Assembly (NCBI GenBank): GCA_012727415.1
Contig: JAAYHI010000127.1
Span: forward strand, 1-22,730
Length of the DNA stretch: 22,730 nucleotides
DNA from: Bacillota bacterium
Lineage (GTDB): Bacteria > Bacillota > Proteinivoracia > UBA4975
Reading direction: 5' to 3'
The notes under the pieces were generated by a model. The model was not told the origin of the DNA. It saw nothing but the letters and a program-made list of their open reading frames with translations, and ran no database searches. The position numbers and the translations under genes are program-made. How positions within the stretch are numbered: the first letter of the stretch is position 1; each line of letters starts with the position of its first letter. Shown piece after piece: positions 8,514-16,031 of this stretch.

Positions 8514-8544
8514 TAGTTTGCCACCTCCTTGACACTAAAACAGG

Positions 8545-8856
8545 TTATAATTTGAGTTCGATGTCAACCCCGGCAGGAAGATCCAGCCGCATCAATGCAT
8601 CGATGGTTTTGGGGGTGGGCTCCAGGATGTCGATTAAGCGTTTGTGGGTGCGCATCTCAAATTGCTCCCGCGAGTCCTTATACTTGTGGACGGCGCGCAA
8701 GACGGTATAAATGCTCTTGTCGGTGGGAAGGGGAATAGGGCCTGAAACTTGAGCACCCGTGCGCTTGGCGGTCTCAACAATTTTGTCAGCGGACTGGTCC
8801 AGCACGCTATGATCGAAGGCCTTGAGCCTGATTCTAATTTTTTGGGTAGCAGCCAA
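8545..8856 (-). CDS. rpsJ: 30S ribosomal protein S10 (NusE)
   Basis: S10 is a 30S head protein and, as NusE, bridges NusG and antitermination complexes. The 103-residue product contains KIRIRLKAFDHSVLDQSADK, the GPIPLPTDKSIYTVLRA segment and REQFEMRTHKRLIDI, all hallmarks of S10. The start is TTG at 8854-8856 with GGAGG eight bases upstream. It normally opens the S10 operon, but here it follows fusA after only 30 bases, with no tuf in between and no room for a separate promoter and leader. Confidence 0.98.
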   Translation of the reverse strand: MAATQKIRIRLKAFDHSVLDQSADKIVETAKRTGAQVSGPIPLPTDKSIYTVLRAVHKYKDSREQFEMRTHKRLIDILEPTPKTIDALMRLDLPAGVDIELKL

Positions 8857-8886
8857 TTACTTTCCCTCCTTTTGCCCTGAAGGGCG

Positions 8887-10956
8887 CTAACTCCTGTTAA
8901 TTACTTCTTCGGCAATGCTTTTGGGAACGGGTTCATAATGGGAAAATTCCATCGAAAACACTCCCCGCCCCTGGGTCCGGGAACGCAGTTGGGTAGCATA
9001 GCCAAACATTTCAGCCAGAGGCACCTTGGCCCGGATTGTAGTGAGGCCGTTTTCGGGATCCATTCCCTCGATGCGGCCACGCCTGGAGTTGATGTCTCCC
9101 ATGACATCGCCCACGTAATCCTCAGGTGCGGTTACTTCGACTTTCATCACCGGCTCTAAAAGCACTGGCTTTGCTTTTTCCATTCCCGCCTTGAAACCCA
9201 TGGATCCTGCAATCTTAAAAGCCAGCTCAGAAGAGTCGACATCGTGGTAAGAGCCGTCAAAAATGGTTACCGACACATCGATGACGGGATATCCTCCTAA
9301 AACGCCGTTTTGAGTGGCTTCTTTGACACCTTCCTCGACGGCGGGTATATATTCCTTGGGGACAACACCGCCGACAACTTTATTTATAAATTCAAACCCA
9401 CTGCCTGGCTCTCTGGGAGCAAGCCTCAGCCATACATGGCCATATTGGCCGCGCCCCCCGGTCTGGCGGACAAATCTTCCCTCGGCTTCAACTGTTTCGG
9501 TAATTGTCTCTTTGTAGGCCACCTGGGGTTTGCCCACATTGGCCCCTACTTTAAACTCGCGGATAAGGCGGTCGACGATAATTTCAAGGTGTAATTCACC
9601 CATTCCGGAAATTATCGTCTGGCCAGTCTCGGGATTAGTGTAAGTCTTAAATGTAGGGTCTTCCTCAGCCAGCTTTTGCAGCGAGAGTGACATTCTTTCC
9701 TGATCAGCCTTAGTCTTAGGCTCGATTGCAACATCGATGACAGGTTCAGGAAACTGCATTGATTCCAGAATTACCGGACCGTCTTCAGCGCACAAGGTGT
9801 CCCCTGTAGCGGTAGCTTTGAGGCCAACTGCAGCAATAATGTCGCCGGCCCGGATTTCATTGATCTCTTCCCGGTGGTTGGCGTGCATGCGCAGCAGCCT
9901 TCCCACCCGTTCTTTTTTATTTTTAGAGGAATTGAGAATATAACTGCCGGCAGCCAGTGTACCGGAATAAACCCGCAGGAAAATCAGCTTGCCAACAAAG
10001 GGGTCTGCAGCCACCTTGAAGGCCAGGGCTGCAAAAGGCTCATTGTCATCAGAGCAGCGCACTACTTCCTCGCCGCTGTGGGCATCAATGCCGCGGATAG
10101 CTGCCACTTCATTGGGTGCAGGCAAGTAATCAACTACGGCATCCAAAAGGGGTTGAACTCCCTTATTCTTGTAAGATGAACCACAGAGAACGGGAACAAG
10201 CTTATTGGCAAGGACGCCTTTGCGCAGTGCCCTTTTTATCGCCGCGGACGGCACTTCCTTTCCTTCCAGGTAGCTGGCCATGACCTCTTCATCAAAGTCA
10301 GCAACGGTTTCGATAAGCACTTCCCGGTACTGGCTGGCCAGATCCTGCATCTCTTCAGGGATGGCGTCGGTTTCAGCCTTGGTCCCCAATTCATCAATAT
10401 AATGTAATGCGTTCAGGTCAATCAAGTCGATGATTCCCCGAAAAGAATCCTCTTTACCAATCGGCAGCTGTACGGGGACGGCGTCGGTATGCAGCCGCTC
10501 CTTAATCATGGCGACAACCCGTAAAAAGTCGGCACCAGTGATGTCCATTTTGTTGACATAGGCAATGCGAGGGACCTTGTACTTGTCTGCCTGACGCCAC
10601 ACCGTTTCCGATTGAGGTTGAACACCGCCCTTGGCACAGAAAACGCCTATGGCGCCATCCAGCACCCGGAGGGAGCGTTCAACTTCGACGGTGAAGTCAA
10701 CGTGGCCTGGTGTGTCGATAATATTTATTCGATGACCCTTCCAGTGAGCAGTGGTTGCAGCAGAAGTAATGGTAATCCCGCGTTCCTGTTCCTGAACCAT
10801 CCAGTCCATGGTAGCTGCACCGTCATGGGTTTCCCCCAATTTGTGCACCCGGCCGGTGTAGAACAGAATTCTCTCAGTGGTAGTTGTCTTTCCGGCGTCA
10901 ATATGAGCCATAATTCCAATATTCCTTGTCTTTTCCAGGGCAAATTCTCTGGACAT
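8887..10956 (-). CDS. fusA: Elongation factor G
   Basis: EF-G is the GTPase that drives translocation and, with RRF, ribosome recycling. The 689-residue product has the complete G domain: G1 AHIDAGKT (17-24), G2 RGITITS (59-65), G3 DTPGH (81-85) and G4 NKMD (135-138), followed by domains II to V, including GGRGQYGHV in domain IV and the C-terminal GFKAGMEKAKPVLLEPVMKV. The ATG at 10954-10956 lies nine bases after GGAGG and gives MSREFALEKTRNIGI, the family start; the frame is open eight codons further upstream without a better site. Length matches translational EF-G rather than the shorter or diverged paralogues. Confidence 0.98.
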   Translation of the reverse strand: MSREFALEKTRNIGIMAHIDAGKTTTTERILFYTGRVHKLGETHDGAATMDWMVQEQERGITITSAATTAHWKGHRINIIDTPGHVDFTVEVERSLRVLDGAIGVFCAKGGVQPQSETVWRQADKYKVPRIAYVNKMDITGADFLRVVAMIKERLHTDAVPVQLPIGKEDSFRGIIDLIDLNALHYIDELGTKAETDAIPEEMQDLASQYREVLIETVADFDEEVMASYLEGKEVPSAAIKRALRKGVLANKLVPVLCGSSYKNKGVQPLLDAVVDYLPAPNEVAAIRGIDAHSGEEVVRCSDDNEPFAALAFKVAADPFVGKLIFLRVYSGTLAAGSYILNSSKNKKERVGRLLRMHANHREEINEIRAGDIIAAVGLKATATGDTLCAEDGPVILESMQFPEPVIDVAIEPKTKADQERMSLSLQKLAEEDPTFKTYTNPETGQTIISGMGELHLEIIVDRLIREFKVGANVGKPQVAYKETITETVEAEGRFVRQTGGRGQYGHVWLRLAPREPGSGFEFINKVVGGVVPKEYIPAVEEGVKEATQNGVLGGYPVIDVSVTIFDGSYHDVDSSELAFKIAGSMGFKAGMEKAKPVLLEPVMKVEVTAPEDYVGDVMGDINSRRGRIEGMDPENGLTTIRAKVPLAEMFGYATQLRSRTQGRGVFSMEFSHYEPVPKSIAEEVINRS

Positions 10957-10992
10957 TGAGCATTCCCTCCTTTCGGACAAAGTAAAGGCAAT

Positions 10993-11463
10993 TTACCAGC
11001 GGAAATGGGCAAAGGCCTTATTGGCTTCCGCCATCTTATGGGTGTCTTCGCGTTTCTTCACAGAAGCTCCGGTGGAGTTGGCAGCATCCATTAATTCAGC
11101 GGCGAGGCGCTGAGCCATGGTTTTTTCTCCCCGCTTGCGGGAGAAGTTTACCAACCAGCGGATTGCCAAGGTGCGGCGACGTTCGGGACGGACTTCGACA
11201 GGAACCTGGTAGTTGCTGCCCCCTACCCGGCGGGCCTTGACTTCCAGGACGGGCATGACATTGTTCATGGCAGCCTCAAAGACTTCCATAGGATCCTTGC
11301 CGGTTTTTTCCCGGATAATATCCATGGCTCCATACATGATGGATTGTGCAAGGCCTTTCTTGCCGTCCAGCATTATTGCATTTATAAAACGGGAGATCAG
11401 TTCACTGTTGTAAATGGGGTCAGGAATTATCTCCCGCTTGGGAACTGCACCTCTTCTAGGCAT
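10993..11463 (-). CDS. rpsG: 30S ribosomal protein S7
   Basis: S7 nucleates assembly of the 30S head and, in E. coli, represses the str operon. The 156-residue product begins MPRRGAVPKREIIPDPIYNS and contains EVKARRVGGSNYQVPVEVRP and the C-terminal EDTHKMAEANKAFAHFRW, typical of S7. The ATG at 11461-11463 follows GGGGAGGGA. Only 19 bases separate it from rpsL, so the long rpsL-rpsG regulatory spacer known in E. coli is absent here. Confidence 0.98.
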   Translation of the reverse strand: MPRRGAVPKREIIPDPIYNSELISRFINAIMLDGKKGLAQSIMYGAMDIIREKTGKDPMEVFEAAMNNVMPVLEVKARRVGGSNYQVPVEVRPERRRTLAIRWLVNFSRKRGEKTMAQRLAAELMDAANSTGASVKKREDTHKMAEANKAFAHFRW

Positions 11464-11482
11464 TGGCTATCCCTCCCCTTTC

Positions 11483-11857
11483 TTAGGATTTAGGCTTTTT
11501 GGAGCCGTATTTGGAACGGCCCTGGTTGCGGTTTTGAACTCCTGCGGTATCCAGTGACCCGCGGACAATGTGATATCTTACTCCAGGCAGGTCTTTGACC
11601 CGACCACCGCGGACAAGAACGACGGAGTGCTCTTGCAGGTTGTGGCCGATGCCCGGAATATAGGCAGTCACTTCAGTGCCGTTGGTCAGGCGCACACGGG
11701 CAACCTTGCGCAGAGCAGAGTTGGGCTTCCTTGGAGTCAGGGTGGAAACCCGAGTACACACTCCCCTCTTTTGAGGTGAACCCTCGAGAGCAGGGGCGGC
11801 GGATTTTTTAACGACTTTCTTTCTGCCTTTCCTCACCAGCTGGTTAATAGTTGGCAT
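11483..11857 (-). CDS. rpsL: 30S ribosomal protein S12
   Basis: S12 lies in the decoding centre and controls tRNA selection accuracy. The 124-residue product begins MPTINQLVRKGRKKVVKK and carries SPQKRGVCTRVSTLTPRKPN (27-46) and GGRVKDLPGVRYHIVRG (84-100). Lysine 88 and aspartate 89 are present. Position 43 is arginine (codon AGG) where E. coli, Bacillus and Mycobacterium have lysine; see findings. The frame is open upstream through the hairpin region, but the ATG at 11855-11857 has GGGAGGTG eight bases before it and gives the conserved N terminus. Confidence 0.98.
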   Translation of the reverse strand: MPTINQLVRKGRKKVVKKSAAPALEGSPQKRGVCTRVSTLTPRKPNSALRKVARVRLTNGTEVTAYIPGIGHNLQEHSVVLVRGGRVKDLPGVRYHIVRGSLDTAGVQNRNQGRSKYGSKKPKS

Positions 11858-11887
11858 GTCTGCACCTCCCTTAAATAAAATGGTAAA

Positions 11888-11914
11888 GGTGCCCGGTCCG
11901 GAGGACCGGGCGCC
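11888..11914 (-). terminator. GC-rich hairpin between the L7Ae-like gene and rpsL (possible attenuator)
   Basis: On the minus strand a 12-pair stem (one G-T wobble) closes on a three-base loop; the inner nine pairs, GCCCGGTCC with GGACCGGGC, are perfect. It is followed by a broken T-rich stretch (TTTACCATTTTATTT) and then the rpsL ribosome binding site. The hairpin starts four bases after the L7Ae-like stop codon. The T-tract is interrupted, so it may be a weak terminator, an attenuator or an RNA-processing or stability element rather than a full terminator. There is no space for a promoter between it and rpsL, so rpsL transcripts must read through it. Confidence 0.6.
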
Positions 11915-11918
11915 TATG

Positions 11919-12176
11919 CTATTTGCGAACCAAGGCGGCTGCTGAGGCGCCAACCTGGATGCCGCAGGCTTTGCCTAACTCGCGCATGCTGGTTACGCTG
12001 ACCAGGGGAATCCCCAACTCCCTGCAACGCTCTGCAATGGGTTCAACCAGATGCGCATCGGCATCTTCGGCAATAAAGACTTTTTCAGCCTCGCCTCTTT
12101 CAATGGCAAGTTTTGTCTGCTTTGCGCCTACCATAACATTGGAACTGATTTCAAGCTCCGTTGTGGCCATGAGCAC
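11919..12176 (-). CDS. rplGB: L7Ae/YbxF-like ribosomal (kink-turn-binding) protein
   Basis: Small (about 85 residues) member of the L7Ae/L30e/S12e/Gadd45 family. It shows GAKQTK, VFIAEDAD and LGKACGIQVGASAAA, the family's RNA-binding and core motifs. Bacillus subtilis YbxF (RplGB), which occupies the same rpoC-rpsL position, binds kink-turn RNA in vitro; its cellular role is unclear. Position between rpoC and rpsL is characteristic of Firmicutes. I chose the GTG at 12174-12176, six bases after GGGAGG; an ATG two codons later (12168-12170) is also possible but is twelve bases from that site. A promoter lies just upstream. Confidence 0.9.
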   Translation of the reverse strand: MLMATTELEISSNVMVGAKQTKLAIERGEAEKVFIAEDADAHLVEPIAERCRELGIPLVSVTSMRELGKACGIQVGASAAALVRK

Positions 12177-12215
12177 ACTCAACCTCCCAGTACATTGAAA
12201 AATGAGCACTCAAAT

Positions 12216-12244
12216 AGTTTACCACCGGTCAGGGCTGCTGTCAA
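12216..12244 (-). promoter_or_regulatory. Predicted sigma-A promoter overlapping the rpoC stop codon
   Basis: On the minus strand a perfect TTGACA (12244-12239) overlaps the rpoC TGA stop. A 17-base spacer leads to TAAACT (12221-12216), which matches four of six consensus bases and is preceded by TGG, giving an extended -10. Transcription would begin near 12209, about 33 bases before the L7Ae-like gene. It should add an independent input for the L7Ae-like, str and S10-spc genes. This is a sequence match only; no start site was measured. Confidence 0.6.
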
Positions 12245-15200
12245 TCATTTTCAACAGTTTGTTCAAACTGAGGTTCTTTGACAATCTGAATGCTGCTGTA
12301 TCTGGACATGCCAGTGCCTGCAGGAATCAGCTTGCCAATGATGACATTCTCCTTGAGGCCCAGCAGAGGATCGACTTTCCCCTTGATGGAAGCCTCTGTC
12401 AGCACCCGAGTGGTTTCCTGGAAAGAGGCTGCAGAGAGGAAAGAGTCTGTAGCCAGCGAAGCCTTGGTGATACCTAAGAGCAATGGTTTTCCTGTAGCCG
12501 GTTCGCCGCCTTCGGCAATAACCTTCTGATTGGCGTCATCAAATTCAAAGCTCTCAACAAAGGAACCAGGGAGCAAACCGGTGTCCCCGGGGGAGACAAC
12601 TTTTACTTTGCGCATCATCTGACGCACAATGACTTCAATGTGCTTGTCGTTAATGTCAACTCCCTGGTTGCAATAGACACGCTGCACTTCCTGGGTGAGG
12701 TAGGATTGTACGGCTTCCGCCCCTTTAACTTTGAGGAGATCATGGGGGTTGATGGAACCTTCTGTCAAGGGATCCCCGGCTTCAACTTCCTGGCCATGGC
12801 GCACCTTCATCCTCGCGCCAAAGGGGATGGTATAAGTGGCGGATTCGCCGTCGGGACCTTTGATTTCCAGTTCCCGCTTATTCCTCTGATCCCCGATGCT
12901 GACAATGCCGCTTATTTCGGTAATAACCGCCTGGCCCTTGGGTTTGCGGGCTTCGAAGAGCTCTTCTACCCGGGGAAGACCCAGAGTTATATCATCTCCG
13001 GCTACGCCGCCGGTATGGAAGGTGCGCATGGTCAGCTGGGTGCCTGGCTCGCCTATGGACTGGGCGGCAATGATGCCAACGGATTCCCCGATATTGACGA
13101 TATTGCCTGTGGCCATATCCTGGCCATAGCATTTGACGCAAACGCCGTACCGGCTCTTACAGCTGAGAACTGTACGAATTTTAACAGCGTCAAAAATGGC
13201 AGCCAGCTTATCCCCAGCGAGGACTCTTTGCCCGTCCTCCACATAAACAGTATGTGCTGACAGCTTAAAATTATGGGCTTCACCGTCATCACCGATTACT
13301 GTCAGGCTGTTTTTCTTCACAGTCACCGTTCCTGAAACAGGGGAGAAGATGGCGCCGTAACCGGCTATTGCCCGGGCAATTTCCTGATCTATGAACTGAT
13401 CCTTGGCCACCAACAGCTTTCCGTCGGGAGTAACCACGTCTTCGGCGGCAAATCTCCCGGCGATTCGGTCTTCCAAAGGTTCGATGATATTGCGGCTGTC
13501 CCGGATATCAGAAACAGCTATACTGCGATCGGTGCCGCAATCCACATCCCGGACAATTACGTCCTGAGCAACGTCAACCAGGCGACGGGTAAGGTATCCG
13601 GAGTCCGCTGTCTTGAGGGCGGTATCCGCCAGGCCTTTACGGGAACCATGAGAGGAGATGAAGAATTCCATAACAGTCAGGCCTTCGCGGAAGTTGGCCT
13701 TGATTGGCAGCTCAATTACCTTGCCTGTAGGATCTGCCATCAGGCCGCGCATGCCGGCCAGCTGAGTAATTTGGGACTCGTTTCCTCTGGCTCCGGAGCC
13801 AACCATCATATAGATGGGGTTAAAGTCGTCCAGGCCTTTCATCAGGTTTTTGGTAACCTGGTCTTTGGCTTCGTTCCAGATTTTGATGACTTGTTCATAG
13901 CGATCCTCATCACCGACTAATCCGCGGCGGAAATTCCTTTCGATCTTCTCCACCTCGGCTTCGGCATTGCTTAGGATATCGGCTTTCTCTGCGGGGACTT
14001 TGATATCTGAGATCGCAATGGTAACCCCAGCCTGAGTGGAGAAGGAAAAGCCGATTGACTTAATCTTATCGAGGATTTCCGCCGTCGCCGTCGTCTTGTA
14101 TCGCCTGTAACACTCAGCAATGATTTTACTTATAAATTTGCTGGTAATGGCTGGCACTGTCGCCTTAGCAGCAATGACCTCAGGGATATTGCTGCCCGGC
14201 GGGGCAACATCCTCCGGCGAGACATGGTTGTCAAAGGAGGGATAGTTGAGGTAGGGGAAATCATCCGGGAATATTTCATTAAAAATCAATCGTCCCGCAG
14301 TAGTCAACAGATAACCGCGCTCCGGCGCATTGGGACCCATGTTTTTCGGGGCCATTCCCTTCAGCGAAACGGCAATTCTGGAATGTAGGGAAATTGCCTT
14401 TTCCTGATACGCCCGCAGGACTTCCGGATAGTCGGCAAAGCCCTTGCCTTCGCCAAGCCCCCCCGCTTTTTCCAAAGTCAGGTAGTAAATGCCCAGCACC
14501 ATATCCTGGGTAGGAGTAACAACTGGTCTGCCGTCCTTGGGATTGAGGATGTTGTGGGCAGCCAGCATCAACAGCCTTGCTTCAGCTTGTGCCTCGGCAG
14601 ACAGGGGAACGTGGACCGCCATTTGGTCTCCGTCAAAGTCAGCATTATAGGCCGTGCAGACAAGGGGATGGATTTGAATGGCACGGCCTTCAACGAGGAC
14701 AGGCTCAAAGGCCTGAATGCCCAGGCGATGCAGGGTGGGTGCACGGTTGAGAAGAACAGGGTGTTCGCGGATGACATCCTCAAGAACGTCCCATACTTCC
14801 GGCTCTACCCGTTCAACCATGCGCTTGGCATTTTTAATGTTATGGGCAATCCCTTCGTTTACCAGGCGCCGCATTACAAAGGGCTTAAACAGTTCCAGGG
14901 CCATTTCCTTGGGCAACCCGCACTGATACATTTTGAGCTCGGGGCCGACGACAATGACTGAACGTCCTGAATAGTCCACCCTTTTCCCCAAGAGGTTTTG
15001 ACGGAAACGGCCTTGCTTGCCTTTGAGCAAATCGCTAAGGGATTTTAAAGGCCTGTTTCCGGGACCGGTGACGGGGCGTCCCCGCCGGCCGTTGTCAATC
15101 AAGGCATCGACGGCTTCCTGAAGCATGCGCTTTTCATTGCGGACAATGATGTCCGGCGCTCCTAAATCCAGGAGGCGCTTGAGCCGATTGTTGCGGTTAA

Positions 15201-16002
15201 TGACGCGGCGATAGAGGTCATTGAGGTCAGCAGTGGCGAAACGACCCCCCTCCAGCTGCACCATGGGCCGCAAATCCGGGGGAAGCACCGGTACCGCCTC
15301 CATAATCATCCACTCAGGCCGGTTCCCGGAGGTACGGAAGGCTTCCACCACTTCCAGGCGGCGGACTGCCCGCACATGCCTTTGGCCGGTGGAGTTCTTG
15401 ACCTCTGCCCGCAGTTCTTCAGAGAGGGCGTCCAGGTCTATTTCTTCAAGGAGGACCTTAATTGCCTCTGCCCCCATTTCCGCCCGGAAGCCCCGGCCGC
15501 TGCGAAAGAGGTCGGCGAATTTCTCATAGTTCTCCCGGTATTCAGCCTCGGTAAGCAGTTGTTTTTTGGCAAGGGTGGTTTCTCCCGGATCGAGGACAAC
15601 ATAGTTGGCAAAGTAAAGGACTTTCTCCAGGGCACGGGGGGCCATATCCAGCAACAGGCCCATGCGGCTGGGGATGCCTTTAAAGTACCAAATATGGGAG
15701 ACGGGGGCTGCCAGTTCAATGTGCCCCATGCGTTCCCGGCGCACTTTTGCCCGGGTGACTTCTACGCCACAGCGATCACAGACAACGCCCTTGTAACGAA
15801 TGCGCTTGTACTTGCCGCAGTGGCATTCCCAGTCTTTTTGGGGACCGAAAATTTTCTCGCAAAACAAGCCTTCCCGCTCAGGCTTGAGGGTTCGATAGTT
15901 GATGGTCTCAGGTTTCTTAACTTCACCTCTGGACCAGGCCCGGATTTGCTCTGGTGAGGCTAAACCTATCCGCAGGGAATCAAAATTGTTGACATCCAGC
16001 AA
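12241..16002 (-). CDS. rpoC: DNA-directed RNA polymerase subunit beta'
   Basis: Beta' is the largest RNA polymerase subunit and holds the catalytic magnesium. The 1253-residue product has the N-terminal zinc-binding cysteines C60, C62, C75 and C78, the active-site NADFDGD at 453-459 with its three aspartates, the bridge helix and trigger loop region with TMRTFHTGGVAG, and a second cysteine cluster starting near residue 948 (CKSRYGVCVKC). The frame is open to a TTG overlapping the rpoB stop, but the TTG at 16000-16002 follows AAGGGGG and gives MLDVNNFDSLRIGLASPE, matching Bacillus RpoC, so it is preferred. There is no large lineage-specific insertion. Confidence 0.97.
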   Translation of the reverse strand: MLDVNNFDSLRIGLASPEQIRAWSRGEVKKPETINYRTLKPEREGLFCEKIFGPQKDWECHCGKYKRIRYKGVVCDRCGVEVTRAKVRRERMGHIELAAPVSHIWYFKGIPSRMGLLLDMAPRALEKVLYFANYVVLDPGETTLAKKQLLTEAEYRENYEKFADLFRSGRGFRAEMGAEAIKVLLEEIDLDALSEELRAEVKNSTGQRHVRAVRRLEVVEAFRTSGNRPEWMIMEAVPVLPPDLRPMVQLEGGRFATADLNDLYRRVINRNNRLKRLLDLGAPDIIVRNEKRMLQEAVDALIDNGRRGRPVTGPGNRPLKSLSDLLKGKQGRFRQNLLGKRVDYSGRSVIVVGPELKMYQCGLPKEMALELFKPFVMRRLVNEGIAHNIKNAKRMVERVEPEVWDVLEDVIREHPVLLNRAPTLHRLGIQAFEPVLVEGRAIQIHPLVCTAYNADFDGDQMAVHVPLSAEAQAEARLLMLAAHNILNPKDGRPVVTPTQDMVLGIYYLTLEKAGGLGEGKGFADYPEVLRAYQEKAISLHSRIAVSLKGMAPKNMGPNAPERGYLLTTAGRLIFNEIFPDDFPYLNYPSFDNHVSPEDVAPPGSNIPEVIAAKATVPAITSKFISKIIAECYRRYKTTATAEILDKIKSIGFSFSTQAGVTIAISDIKVPAEKADILSNAEAEVEKIERNFRRGLVGDEDRYEQVIKIWNEAKDQVTKNLMKGLDDFNPIYMMVGSGARGNESQITQLAGMRGLMADPTGKVIELPIKANFREGLTVMEFFISSHGSRKGLADTALKTADSGYLTRRLVDVAQDVIVRDVDCGTDRSIAVSDIRDSRNIIEPLEDRIAGRFAAEDVVTPDGKLLVAKDQFIDQEIARAIAGYGAIFSPVSGTVTVKKNSLTVIGDDGEAHNFKLSAHTVYVEDGQRVLAGDKLAAIFDAVKIRTVLSCKSRYGVCVKCYGQDMATGNIVNIGESVGIIAAQSIGEPGTQLTMRTFHTGGVAGDDITLGLPRVEELFEARKPKGQAVITEISGIVSIGDQRNKRELEIKGPDGESATYTIPFGARMKVRHGQEVEAGDPLTEGSINPHDLLKVKGAEAVQSYLTQEVQRVYCNQGVDINDKHIEVIVRQMMRKVKVVSPGDTGLLPGSFVESFEFDDANQKVIAEGGEPATGKPLLLGITKASLATDSFLSAASFQETTRVLTEASIKGKVDPLLGLKENVIIGKLIPAGTGMSRYSSIQIVKEPQFEQTVEND

Positions 16003-16031
16003 GGTATTTCCCCCTTTTGAGATGTTGGTTG

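Noticed and set aside
8550..8570. TTGACA with a nearby TATAAC on the minus strand at the end of rpsJ, a possible promoter for rplC
   Set aside because: The spacing is only about 12 bases, too short for a sigma-A promoter, and both boxes are coding sequence for conserved residues.
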